This document shows, piece after piece, positions 1 through 8,275 of a DNA stretch of 64,000 bases. The DNA is taken from assembly GCA_020632955.1 (NCBI GenBank), contig JACKEO010000008.1, positions 62,001 to 126,000 of the forward strand. The letters are read 5' to 3'. The notes beneath the pieces are model-generated. The model saw only the letters and a program-made list of their open reading frames with translations, was not told the DNA's origin and did not search any database. Numbering within the stretch: the stretch's first letter is position 1; the number at the start of each line of letters is the position of its first letter. Source of the DNA: Alphaproteobacteria bacterium. Its GTDB lineage: Bacteria; Myxococcota_A; UBA796; GCA-2862545. The position numbers and the translations under genes are program-made.

Positions 1-114
1 GTTGAGGCGCCACCTCCGAGCTGTGGCCACCCGACCAGGGCCGGGTCGGCGCTGCCGGGTCGGCAGGCGCTGAGCGCGAGAGGCTCGGCCACCCCAAGGG
101 TTCTGCACGGCCCC

Positions 115-182
115 TCGGATCGGGGGTTCGGGCCTGGGGGAACCACTGAGGGCCACGGAGGGATCACGGAGGGCGCACGGAG
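115..182 (+). repeat. Left arm of 67-68 bp inverted repeat
   Basis: Pairs with 665-731. It contains iterated CACGGAGGG units at roughly 10-11 bp spacing in its inner half. The outer half is the segment 115-140, rich in G runs. Confidence 0.85.
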
Positions 183-209
183 ATTCTCTTCCGGCGTTCG
201 GTGGTCTTC

Positions 210-584
210 CTAGACGACGATCCTCTCCATGGCGTCGGTGAGCTTTGGGGATCTGAAGTTGAAGAGCAGGCCGACGCGGCGGTGGGAGAGGTGGAGGTAG
301 GTCATCAGCTGGGCCTTGTGGACCGGGAGGAGCTGGTCGACCGCCTTGATCTCGACCACGACGACGTCGTCCACCAGCAGGTCGAGGCGGAAGCAGCGGG
401 GGACGTGGTGGCCCTTGTCGTCGAGGTCCAGTGCGACCTCGGCCTGGGTGGCCCTGCCTCGGTCGGCGAGCTCGAACGCCAGGCACTTCCGGTAGGCGCT
501 CTCGAGCAGCCCCGGACCCAGCCGCCGGTGCACCTCGACGGCCGCGCCGATCACGTCGCGGGTGACCTCCCGGTGCACGAGCAT
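210..584 (-). CDS. GxxExxY family protein (PDDEXK-nuclease-like)
   Basis: A 124-residue protein with the family signature: helix then GPGLLESAY (residues 23-31, the GxxExxY motif), a basic segment, then DLLVDDVVVVEIKAV (68-82) with the D...ExK arrangement of the PDDEXK nuclease fold, and the conserved PVHKAQLMTYL block. Length is typical of the family, whose biochemical role is not established. The ATG is preceded by a G-rich stretch (GGGGGTGCG) that can serve as a ribosome binding site. The gene is enclosed by a long inverted repeat and is unrelated to the downstream gpsA, which suggests insertion. The family is known to occur in many scattered copies in some genomes. Identification is firm; enzymatic activity is unproven. 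Confidence 0.9.
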   Translation of the reverse strand: MLVHREVTRDVIGAAVEVHRRLGPGLLESAYRKCLAFELADRGRATQAEVALDLDDKGHHVPRCFRLDLLVDDVVVVEIKAVDQLLPVHKAQLMTYLHLSHRRVGLLFNFRSPKLTDAMERIVV

Positions 585-664
585 CGCACCCCCTGCACCC
601 CCATCACACCGCCGCACCCGGAACACCGCCCCGAACCCGACCACGACGCCCGCACTTCCTCCCC

Positions 665-731
665 CTCCGTGCGCCCTCCGTGATCCTCCGTGGCCCTCAG
701 TGGTTCCCCCAGGCCGGAACCCCCGATCCGA
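665..731 (-). repeat. Right arm of 67-68 bp inverted repeat
   Basis: Reverse complement of 115-182 apart from one substitution and one missing G. It ends 31 bp before the gpsA stop codon, so it lies in the 3' flank of gpsA and does not enter the coding region. Confidence 0.85.
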
Positions 732-762
732 CCCCGATCCACCCAGACGACCGCCCCCCGAT

Positions 763-1761
763 CTACGCCTGCTCGTGCTTCCGCTCCCGCCCCAGCAGGT
801 CCCGGAGCGCCGCCGCCGCGTCCTTGCCCTCGTGGAGCACCGCGAAGACCTGCTCCGTGATGGGCATCTCCACGCCGAGCTTGCGCCCCAGGGCGCGCGC
901 CGAGCGCGCGGTGACCACGCCCTCCGCCACCTCGCCGATCTCCGCGAGCACCTCGTCCAGGCGCTGCCCGCGGCCCAGGCCCAGGCCCACGCGGCGGTTG
1001 CGGGACTGGTCGCCGGTGCAGGTGAGCACGAGGTCGCCCAGCCCGGCGAGGCCCATGAGCGTGATGGCCTCGGCGCCGGCCTCCACGGCCAGGCGGGTGA
1101 TCTCGGCGAGGCCGCGCGTGATGATGGCGGCGCGCGCGTTGTGGCCCAGGCCCAGGCCGTCGCTGATGCCGCAGGCGATGGCCATGACGTTCTTGAGGGA
1201 CGCGCCCACGCACACGCCCACCACGTCGTGGGAGTCGTACACCCGCAGGCGGGAGCCGTGGAAGGCATCCGCCACGGCGCGGCGAGGCGCCTCGTCGCCG
1301 GCCACCACCAGGGTGGTGGGCAGGCCCAGCGCCAGCTCGCGGGCGAAGGACGGGCCCGAGATCACGGTGATCGGACGCAGCGGTCCCAGCTCCTCCTCGA
1401 GCACGGTGGCCATGGTGTCGAGGGTGCCGTCCTCGATGCCCTTGCTGGCGCAGCACACCGCCGCGCCCTCGTGCACCGCCGGCGCCGCGCGGCGCGCCAC
1501 CTCGCGCATCGCGTGCGACGGCACGCAGGGCACGAGCAGCTCGGCGCCCGTGACCGCGGCGTGCAGGTCGGCCTCGGCCCGCAGGCCCTCGGGCAGCTCC
1601 ACGTCGCGCAGGTAGGTGGGGTTGCGGCGCGTGGCGTTCATCGTGGCGCAGCGCTCGGCGTGCCGATCCCAGAGCACCACCTCGTGGCCCCGCCGCGCCA
1701 GGTGGGCGGCCATCGCCGTGCCGAAGGAGCCGCCACCCAGCACCGCGCAGCGCACCGTCAT
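763..1761 (-). CDS. gpsA: NAD(P)-dependent glycerol-3-phosphate dehydrogenase
   Basis: Reduces dihydroxyacetone phosphate to sn-glycerol-3-phosphate, the backbone of membrane phospholipids, in the cytosol. The 332-residue product has the family length. The N-terminal Rossmann motif GGGSFGTAMA (residues 8-17) binds NAD(P). CCASKGIED and ISGPSFA follow, then the catalytic-domain segment GASLKNVMAIACG with the conserved lysine and NARAAIITRGLAEI. The chosen ATG at 1761 directly precedes the Rossmann strand and has GGGAGG eight bases upstream; a longer open frame to 1875 adds only low-complexity sequence. It is transcribed divergently from the ATP-grasp gene at 1878. The last 30 bases abut the inverted-repeat cassette. 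Confidence 0.95.
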   Translation of the reverse strand: MTVRCAVLGGGSFGTAMAAHLARRGHEVVLWDRHAERCATMNATRRNPTYLRDVELPEGLRAEADLHAAVTGAELLVPCVPSHAMREVARRAAPAVHEGAAVCCASKGIEDGTLDTMATVLEEELGPLRPITVISGPSFARELALGLPTTLVVAGDEAPRRAVADAFHGSRLRVYDSHDVVGVCVGASLKNVMAIACGISDGLGLGHNARAAIITRGLAEITRLAVEAGAEAITLMGLAGLGDLVLTCTGDQSRNRRVGLGLGRGQRLDEVLAEIGEVAEGVVTARSARALGRKLGVEMPITEQVFAVLHEGKDAAAALRDLLGRERKHEQA

Positions 1762-1877
1762 CGCCACCCTCCCGGGGCCGCGCGGCCCGATCGCCCCGCT
1801 CCACGGTGGGTAGTGCCCGGCCGCCGGTTGCGCCACGCGCCGGGCCGGGCGTAGGGGGAGGGACCGCGGAGGCACGA

Positions 1878-2870
1878 GTGCTCGTCGGCATCGCGATCTC
1901 CCGCGTCACGGCGCTCGACGCCACGTGGACCACGGTGCACGTGGCCCGTGCGCTGCTCGCGCGGGGCCACCAGGTCCGCTTCATCGAGACCTGGGACTTC
2001 GAGGTGGACGCGCGCGGCCAGCTCACGGCCCGCACCCACGCCATCGACCCGCCGGAGATCGGCGCCGACGCCATCGTGCGCCGCCTGCACCGCCGCCAGG
2101 CCGCGCGCCGCTACCTGCGCGTCGACACCCTCGACCTGCTGCTCCTGCGCGCCTCGCCCCTGGAGGCCGGCCTGCTCGCCTTCGCCGCGATGGCCCAGGA
2201 TCGTGGCGTGCCCGTGGTCAACCCGCCCGCCGCGATGACCCAGGTGTCGCACAAGGCCTGGCTGGCGGGCCTCAAGGACGTGCCCACGCCCCAGACGCTC
2301 GTCACGCGCTCCCCCGGCTCGGGCCTGCTCTTCTACGAGAAGCTGCGCCGCCCGGTGATCGTCAAGCCCGCCCGCGGCAGCGGCGGCCACATGGTGCAGC
2401 TGGTGCGGCGCCGCGACCCCCAGGGCTTCGCCACCGCCTTCCAGGAGGCCGGGATGCGCTCGGAGCACGTGGTGGTGCAGGCCTACCTGGAGGAGGCCAC
2501 CGAGGGCGAGAAGCGCCTCGTGTGGATGGACGGCGACGTGCTCGGCGCCTACCTGCGCCGCCGCGCCGAGGGCGAGTTCCGCCACAACCTCAGCCAGGGC
2601 GGCACGCCCGAGCCCACCGTGGTCACCGACGCCGAGAAGGCCGTGGTGGCCCGCCTGTCGCCCCATCTGCGCCGTGCGGGCATCCGGATCGCGGGCCTGG
2701 ATCTCATCGGGCAGCACGTCGTGGAGGTGAACGCGGTCAATCCCGGCGGCGCCTTCTACGCAGATCTGCTGCACGGAACCGACGTCGCGGGTAGCATCGT
2801 GGAGCGGCTCGAGGCCGGCATCGCACAGCAGCGATCGAGGGGCGACGCGTGGGAGCGCCACGTTCCATGA
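1878..2870 (+). CDS. Glutathione-synthetase-like ATP-grasp enzyme
   Basis: A 330-residue ATP-grasp ligase resembling the GshB/RimK branch, which joins a carboxylate to an amine through an acylphosphate. Visible motifs are LLLRASPLEA, the substrate loop VVNPPAAMTQVSHKAWLA, the ATP lysine strand VIVKPARGSGGHMVQL, QAYLEEATEGEKRLVWMDG, FRHNLSQGG and the Mg-binding end GLDLIGQHVVEVNAVNPGG. The GTG at 1878 is preferred because GGAGG lies six bases before it and it begins the N-terminal beta strand; an upstream ATG at 1806 would add low-complexity residues. The stop overlaps the next start as ATGA. Glutathione synthesis is the nearest parallel, but no gshA is nearby, so the substrate is uncertain. 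Confidence 0.8.
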   Translation: MLVGIAISRVTALDATWTTVHVARALLARGHQVRFIETWDFEVDARGQLTARTHAIDPPEIGADAIVRRLHRRQAARRYLRVDTLDLLLLRASPLEAGLLAFAAMAQDRGVPVVNPPAAMTQVSHKAWLAGLKDVPTPQTLVTRSPGSGLLFYEKLRRPVIVKPARGSGGHMVQLVRRRDPQGFATAFQEAGMRSEHVVVQAYLEEATEGEKRLVWMDGDVLGAYLRRRAEGEFRHNLSQGGTPEPTVVTDAEKAVVARLSPHLRRAGIRIAGLDLIGQHVVEVNAVNPGGAFYADLLHGTDVAGSIVERLEAGIAQQRSRGDAWERHVP

Positions 2871-3253
2871 CCAAGAAGCAGATCGCGGACCGGATCTCCC
2901 GCGGCCAGACGCTCGCGCACATCGACCTGCGCGGCGTCGACCTGTCGGGCATGTCCTTCGACGGCGCCGACCTCACGGCGGCCAAGCTGGCCGGGTGCAA
3001 CCTCGCCCGGTCCACCTTCCGGGGCAGCAACCTCACGCTGGCCTCGCTGTGGCAGGCCGACTGTCGCGACTGCTGCTTCGACGCGGCCCTGCTCGAGGAG
3101 GCCGACCTCGATCTGGCCGACCTCGAGGGCGCCACCTTCCACGGCGCGGTCATCCGCAAGACCATCTTCCCGCAGGGTCGCGTGGCCTGGACGGAGATCG
3201 AGCGCAGCGTCCGCACCGGCGAGCGCGTCACGATGAACCGCAACCGGAAGTAG
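2867..3253 (+). CDS. Pentapeptide-repeat protein
   Basis: A 128-residue protein whose centre (about residues 20-100) is made of A(D/N)LxxA-type pentapeptides, seen as LRGVDLSGMSFDGADLTAA and ADLDLADLEGATFHGAVI. Such repeats form a right-handed quadrilateral beta helix. No signal peptide or membrane segment is visible. It starts at an ATG that overlaps the stop of the ATP-grasp gene by four bases, so the two are probably translationally coupled. Members of this fold have varied roles; the sequence does not show one here. Two Cys-rich turns (CNLARS, DCRDCCFD) are unusual but do not form a recognisable metal site. Confidence 0.8.
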   Translation: MTKKQIADRISRGQTLAHIDLRGVDLSGMSFDGADLTAAKLAGCNLARSTFRGSNLTLASLWQADCRDCCFDAALLEEADLDLADLEGATFHGAVIRKTIFPQGRVAWTEIERSVRTGERVTMNRNRK

Positions 3254-3293
3254 GCCCCGCCGGGAACCGTCTGCGCCGGCCCGCTGTCGGTGG

Positions 3294-3932
3294 ATGCACA
3301 CGTCCCGACGAGCGCCGATGGCCGCCCTGCCCCACATGCACCCACCCGAGTCCGACGACGCCCTGGTCCACCGCGCACGCCACGGCGACCGCGCGGCCTA
3401 CGGCGAGCTCGTGCTCCGCTACCAGGACCCCATCCACGGCCTCTGCGCGCGCTGGCTGGGCAACGCCGAGTCGGCGTCGGAGATCGCGCAGGAGGTCTTC
3501 CTCGCCGCCTGGAGCGCCCTGCCCCGCTTCCGCGGCGAGGCCCGCTTCGACACCTGGCTGCGCCGCATCGCGGTGAACCGCTGCCGCAACCACCGCCTCC
3601 ACCGCCAGCGCCGCGCCCACGACCGGCACGTGTCGCTGGAGGGCGAGCGCGACGACGGCCCGCCCCTGCAGCTGGTGCACGGCGGTCGCGGCACCGACGG
3701 TCGGGCCGAGCGCGCCGCCGCCCGCGACGTGCTGCAGCGCGCGCTGGACCAGGTGGACCCCGACCACCGCGCCGTGCTGGTGCTGCGCGACCTGCAGGAC
3801 CTCGACTACGAGGAGATCGCCACGCTGCTCGAGGTGCCGCGGGGTACGGTGAAGTCCCGCCTGCACCGGGCCCGCCTCGCCCTCGCCGAGGCCCTCGACG
3901 CCCTCGTCGGACCCCAGGACGTGCTCGGATGA
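3294..3932 (+). CDS. ECF-type RNA polymerase sigma factor
   Basis: A 212-residue sigma-70 family protein of the extracytoplasmic-function class: it directs RNA polymerase to a specific promoter set. Region 2 spans about residues 30-105 (YGELVLRYQDPIHGLCARWL, the core-binding helix EIAQEVFLAAW and FRGEARFDTWLRRIAVNRCRN). Region 4 is at about 150-205 (DHRAVLVLRDLQDLDYEEIA, GTVKSRLHRARLAL helix-turn-helix). There is no region 3 or 1.1. An internal ATG at 3318 would shorten it by eight residues and is equally possible. Its stop overlaps the start of the following membrane protein as ATGA, the usual arrangement with a cognate anti-sigma factor. Confidence 0.92.
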   Translation: MHTSRRAPMAALPHMHPPESDDALVHRARHGDRAAYGELVLRYQDPIHGLCARWLGNAESASEIAQEVFLAAWSALPRFRGEARFDTWLRRIAVNRCRNHRLHRQRRAHDRHVSLEGERDDGPPLQLVHGGRGTDGRAERAAARDVLQRALDQVDPDHRAVLVLRDLQDLDYEEIATLLEVPRGTVKSRLHRARLALAEALDALVGPQDVLG

Positions 3933-4561
3933 CCGCTCCCTCCCCCGGCGATCCCCGCCTGTCGGCCCTGCTCGACGACGCGCTCGATCGCGACGAGGCC
4001 GAGGCCGTGCAGGCCGCGCTGCGCAGCGACCCGGCCCTGGCCGACGAGCTCGCGCGGGTGCGCCGCGCCCGCGACGCCCTGCGTCGTCACGGCCACCTGG
4101 CCGCCCCCGAGGGCTTCGCCGACGCCGTGCTCGACCGCCTCGACGAGGTGGAGGCCCCGCCCGCCCCCGGCTGGCGCTGGCAGGGCTGGGCGCTGGCCGC
4201 CGCGGCCGCGCTGGTGCTGTGGGTGGCGCTGCCCACGGCCCCCGAGGCCCCCGCCCCCGAGGTGTCGGCGGCCTCCGACGGGGCGGTGGGCGCGGCCTCG
4301 CTCGAGGGTGCCCCCGCCGTGGTGCTCGTGGCCTCGCGCTGGCGGCTGGCCACGCCCGACGGGGTGGACGTGGTGCGCGCCACCGTGGAGGCCTCGGGCG
4401 GCAGCCTGGGCGTCGACGGCGAGCTCCTGGAGCTGCGCGCGCCGGCCGACCGCATCCTCGAGGTGCGCAGCGCCCTGGCCCGTCTGGGCGCCCTGGAGGA
4501 CGTGGGCGAGCGGCGCCCGGCCGGCGGCAAGGTGCGGGTGACCGTGGAGCTGCTGCGGTGA
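3929..4561 (+). CDS. Putative membrane anti-sigma factor
   Basis: A 210-residue protein with an acidic cytosolic domain (1-80: RLSALLDDALDRDEAEAV, SDPALADELARVRRARDAL), one transmembrane helix (about 85-104) and a periplasmic domain of about 105 residues ending in an alternating beta pattern. The N-terminal pattern is that of RskA/RseA-like anti-sigma domains, but the zinc-binding HxxxCxxC motif is absent. It is coupled by ATGA overlap to the ECF sigma gene, which strongly suggests that it sequesters that sigma factor at the inner membrane until a periplasmic signal arrives. The role is inferred from domain order and context. Confidence 0.75.
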   Translation: MTAPSPGDPRLSALLDDALDRDEAEAVQAALRSDPALADELARVRRARDALRRHGHLAAPEGFADAVLDRLDEVEAPPAPGWRWQGWALAAAAALVLWVALPTAPEAPAPEVSAASDGAVGAASLEGAPAVVLVASRWRLATPDGVDVVRATVEASGGSLGVDGELLELRAPADRILEVRSALARLGALEDVGERRPAGGKVRVTVELLR

Positions 4562-5331
4562 GGGGGGCCGTCGACGCCCACACCCACCTCGACGACGCCC
4601 GCTTCGACGCCGACCGCGAGGCGGTGTGGGCGCGCGCCAGGGCCGCCGGCATCACCGGAGCGGTGATCGCCGCCGCGGATCCGCGCGACTGGGACCGGGT
4701 GGAGGCCGTGGCCACCTCCCTCGGCCTGGCCTGGACCCTCGGGGTGCACCCCTGGTGGGTGCCCGAGCTCGACGCCGACGCCCGCGCCGCCGCCCTGCAG
4801 GCCCTCGCCGCGCGCCCCACCCCCCACGGCATCGGCGAGACCGGCCTCGACCACCACCGCGCGCGCACGCCCGAGGCCCGCGCCGCCCAGCTCGACCTGC
4901 TGCGCGCCCACCTCGCCCTGGCCCGCGAGCGCGACGTGCCCGTGGTGCTCCACTGCGTGCGCGCCTACCCCGAGCTGCTGCGCGTGCTGGCGCAGGACGG
5001 CCTGCCCGCCGCGGGGGGGATGGTGCACGCCTGGTCGGGGCCCGCGGCGCTGGTGGACGAGGCGGTGGCGCGGGGCCTGCACGTCAGCGTGGGTGCGCCG
5101 GTCACGCGCTCGGCCGAGGTGGCGGCGGCCGCGGTGCGCGTGCCCGCCCACCGCCTGCTGCTCGAGACCGACTGCCCCGATCAGCCCCTGGTGCGCGGCA
5201 CCCGCGGCGAGCCCGTCCACCTGCTGGACGTGGCCGAACGGGTGGCGGCGCTGCGCGGCGAGCCCGCCGACCTCGTGCTCGCCCGCGCCGCCGACGCCGC
5301 CCGCACGCTCTTCCCGGTGCTGCAGGCCTGA
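4558..5331 (+). CDS. TatD family metal-dependent hydrolase
   Basis: A 257-residue TIM-barrel hydrolase of the TatD/YcfH/YjjV group, whose known members are 3'-5' DNases. All metal ligands are present: HTHLDD at residues 8-13, GIGETGLD, the VVLHC histidine, MVHAWSG and LLETDCPD. The GTG start overlaps the anti-sigma stop as GTGA and lies seven codons before the first metal ligand; no nearer alternative exists. The shared overlap chain suggests that sigma, anti-sigma and TatD are made from one message, though a functional link is not obvious. Confidence 0.9.
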   Translation: MRGAVDAHTHLDDARFDADREAVWARARAAGITGAVIAAADPRDWDRVEAVATSLGLAWTLGVHPWWVPELDADARAAALQALAARPTPHGIGETGLDHHRARTPEARAAQLDLLRAHLALARERDVPVVLHCVRAYPELLRVLAQDGLPAAGGMVHAWSGPAALVDEAVARGLHVSVGAPVTRSAEVAAAAVRVPAHRLLLETDCPDQPLVRGTRGEPVHLLDVAERVAALRGEPADLVLARAADAARTLFPVLQA

Positions 5332-5377
5332 CTTGCCACCCCACCCCGCGCGGGTGAGCCCGAGGGGAGGAGGTCTG

Positions 5378-7899
5378 GTGGCGGAGCTGCCCGACGATGT
5401 GCGCGCCGCCCTCGCCCGCCTCACCGATGCGCCCGTCCTCGGCGCCGCGCGCACGCAGACGCTGCACCCGCTGGGACCCCTCGGCGCCGACGCCGCCGAC
5501 GTGCCCCTCTGGGCCGTGGTCACCCCCACGCAGGCCTGGCTGGTGGCCGCACGGGGCGAGGCCGCCTGGGCGGTGGCGAGCGGCGCGGACGACGCCGTCG
5601 CGCTGACCCCGGGCTGGGCGGTCGACACCCTCACGGTGGCCGGGCACGCCACCACCGTGGCCGGCGTGGCGCGACGCGCGGCACGCGCCTGCGTCGCCGC
5701 CTGGGCCGCCAGCCCGCGCGGAGGTCCGTCCGTGCCCGTGCCGACGACCGCCACCCTGCCCACATCGCGCGCACCGGCCGCCCGGGCCGCGCGCCTGCTC
5801 CCCGGGTGGGCCGAGGCCGTGCCCGCCCCCGCCGCGAGCTGCTGGCTGCTCGCGATGCCCACCGGCGCCGCGCAGCGCGCCGAGGTCGGCGGCACGCCGG
5901 TGCCCGTCGAGATCGGCGTCCACGAGGACGGAGTGGTGCTGGTCCTCCGCGACGCCGCCGGCGTGCGCCGCACGCGCACCCTCGACGCGCCGCCGGTCGC
6001 CGTGCGCCGCGGCGGGCGCACCTGGCTCGAGGGCCCCGACCTGCGCCTGCCCGCGCGGGTGCTCGGCCCGACCTCGCCCCGATCGCCACCCTCGCGTCCC
6101 TGGGCCTGGGACCGGTGGGCCTGGCTCGCCCGCACCCACGCCGACGCGGGCGCCCTCGACCTCGCCGTGGCCGCGTGGACCGAGGCCGCGGCGCGCGGTC
6201 ACGAGGCGGCCTCCCGGGCGGATCGCGCCGCGGCACTCCAGGCGGCGGGCCTCCCGGGGCCGGCCGCCGCCACCCTGGCCGCCGGTCCGTCCCCGACGCC
6301 CCCCGCCTGGGAGGCCGACGTGGCGGCGTGGGCCCGCCGCATCGCGCGCCGGACCGACCTGGCGGCGACGCTCGCCCCTCGCCCCTCCGTCCGCGACCGA
6401 CGACCCCGCCCCGACCTCGGCACGGACCCCGTCGACACCTGGGTGCGCGCCCTGCACCTCGCGGGGTCGCCGCAGGCGCCGTGGGCCCTGGCGGCACGTC
6501 GCTGGGTCCGCGGCCAGCGGGCGGGCGCGCGGGCCGCGTGGGTGCAGGCCCTGGCGCAGGACCCGCGGGAGAGGCCACCGTCCCCCTCGACGACCCCGAG
6601 GCGCTGCGGGCCCTGGCAGGTCTGGCGCAGGTGCACGATCGGCCTGCGGTGGCGGCCCCCACGTGGGAGGCGGTGCTCCGTCACCACCCCGACGACGTGG
6701 GCGCCGCGCAGGAGCTCGCCCGCGCGCGGGAGGCGCTCGGGGATGCCGAGGGCGCCGCGGCCGTGCTCGCGACCCAGGCCGCACGTCCCGACACCGCCGA
6801 TCCCGCCGCCCTCTGGCTGGAGGCGGCCCGCCTGCGCACCGGTGCGGCCCGCCGCGAGGCGCTGGTGCAGGCCGTGGAGGCCGGCTGCCTCCACCCCGGG
6901 ACCTACGCGCGCGCCCTGGACCTCGACCCCGAGGACCCCGGCCTCGCCGCGCGCTGGGCCCACCTGCGGCGGGTGCTCGGCGGCGAGACCTGCCCCGAGG
7001 CTGCGCCCTTCGCGGCGCGCGACGCCCTGGACGCGCCCGCCCGGGACGCCCTGCTGCCGCCGTCGCTCGAGGGCTGGCTGGCCCCGCTCGGCGACGGCCT
7101 GCTCGCGCCCGCCCTGCCCGACCGCGCCGAGCTCGTGCGCGGCCTGGAGCCGCTGGCCACGGCCCACCCCGACGCCGCCGACGTGGTGGCGGACCTCGCC
7201 GCACGGCTGCGGATCGCGCCGCCGGAGGTGTTCGTCTTCCGCGGCCCCGGCGACTTCGGCCTCGCCACCTGGCCCACCACGCCGCCGGCGGTGCTCCTGG
7301 GCGCCGCCCACCTGCCCGGCGGCGCGCGCGCGCTGGCCCCGGCGCCGCTGCGCTGGGCCCTCGCCGTGCCCCTGGCCCTGCTCGCCGCCGGCCACCCCGC
7401 CCTCGAGAGCGACCCCTCCCTGGTGGGCACCTCCCGCCAGCTCTACCGGGTCTTCGGTCGCTACGCGGGCCTGGCCGAGGACGCGGTGGACCTGCTGACC
7501 CTGGTGCCCGGCGTGGACCACCTGGCCCGCCTGGAGCGTCTGCTGCGCGCCACCCGGCGGGTCTTCGCGGCGCGCAAGGCCGTCGACAAGGCCTCCCGCC
7601 TGGCCTCCCCGTGGGTGGAGCGCCGCCTCGCGGGTCCGGCGGGCCCGCGCGGCCTGGGACCCACCCTGCTGGGCGGCGCCCGCCTGCGCGCCCAGCTGCA
7701 CGCCGACCGCATCGCCCTCGCGCTCACCGGCGACCTGGGCGCCGCCGTGGAGGCCCTGCTGCTCACGTCGCCGGCGCCGCCCGAGCTCGGCGCGGGCGCG
7801 GCAGGAGGGCTCGCCGCGCTGCTGGCGGGCGAGGCGGGGCTCAGGCCCGACGAGGTGGTGCGGCTGACGAGCCTGGTGGGGTGGGCGGCGCGGGCGTAG
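5378..7899 (+). CDS. TPR-like protein with a reading-frame break near 6570
   Basis: I do not recognise the family. Translation from GTG 5378 (GAGGAGG upstream) gives about 400 residues ending in AWVQALAQDP. The homologous-looking continuation, EATVPLDDPEALRALAGLA, is in the minus-one frame from 6571 and runs to 7899. Codon bias switches cleanly at about 6569-6571, where the sequence reads CGGGAGAGG, so one base appears to be missing. Residues on both sides look like TPR helices (WAWLARTHADAGALDLAVAAW; AAPTWEAVLRHHPDDVGAAQE). The C-terminal third is helical (FGRYAGLAEDAVDLLTLVPG, RATRRVFAARKAVDKASRL). It is either a recent frameshift mutation or a sequencing error; no classical slippery heptamer is present. 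No signal peptide is evident. Confidence 0.65.
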
Positions 7900-8275
7900 C
7901 GCGGGGCGAAGGCGTCCGCAGCGGTGCGGCACCTGCGAACGCCCCCGCGGCACCCCCGACCGAGCGTGCGGCACCTGCGAGCGCCCCGCGGCACCTGCGA
8001 GCGAGGGTGCGGCAGATGCGAACGGGCTGCGGCACCGCGAGCCGCCCGCCGATCCTCCTCGGGCCCGGACACCCCCTCTGCAGCCCTCCGCACCCCGAAA
8101 CGGATCCCGGACACGCCTCCGCGCCGGGAACCCGCTCCGACGCGCCCCGCGGCGATGCCGTCCCCGTCGCCCTCCTCGCCCGTCCTGGGGCGTTCGCCCC
8201 ACGGCGCCGCACGCCGCGCCAGCCTAGCGTCGGCGTGTGGCGCCCCCGGGGTGCCCGTCACCCTGGAGCGTCCCG
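7900..8275. other. Intergenic region holding a 21-bp repeat array
   Basis: 376 bases between the TPR-like gene and the next secreted protein. The first 145 bases hold six degenerate 20-21 bp repeats (annotated separately). The rest is C-rich with no convincing gene; short open frames there have no matching codon bias. A weak TAGCGT (8224-8229) lies about 50 bases before the next start and could be a -10 element. Confidence 0.6.
7925..8045 (+). repeat. Array of six degenerate 20-21 bp direct repeats
   Basis: Units begin at 7925, 7946, 7967, 7987, 8008 and 8028, with spacings of 21, 21, 20, 21 and 20 bases. The core is TGCGGCACCTGCGAGCG followed by 3-4 variable bases. Unit 2 starts with C and has a C-rich centre, unit 5 has AGA for ACC, and unit 6 is shortened. 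The spacing equals two helical turns, so a protein bound to each unit would sit on one face of the DNA. It is too short-spaced for CRISPR. Confidence 0.75.

Larger units (their letters stand above)
115..731. mobile_element. Candidate inverted-repeat cassette carrying a GxxExxY gene
   Basis: Two long arms (115-182 and the reverse complement of 665-731) enclose one small gene on the minus strand. The arms match at 66 of 68 aligned positions, with one mismatch and one single-base indel. Each arm contains about four tandem units of 10-11 bp of the form CACGGAGGG plus two bases. Both outer flanks carry CCCC (111-114 and 732-735), a possible but weak target duplication in such GC-rich DNA. No transposase is present, so if this is mobile it is either non-autonomous or depends on the nuclease-like protein. 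The alternative is a very large hairpin downstream of gpsA. The inverted repeat is seen directly; mobility is inference. Confidence 0.5.

Noticed and set aside
1..114. End of an upstream gene at the left edge
   Set aside because: No frame shows a convincing coding pattern or stop context in these bases; I see nothing assignable.
5806..7899. The downstream part of the TPR-like gene as an independent gene starting at 5806
   Set aside because: Codon bias before about 6570 favours the other frame, and no ribosome site precedes 5806; the frame-break explanation fits better.
7925..8045. CRISPR array
   Set aside because: The repeats are 17 bp with only 3-4 bases between them and are degenerate; there are no spacers and no cas genes in the window.
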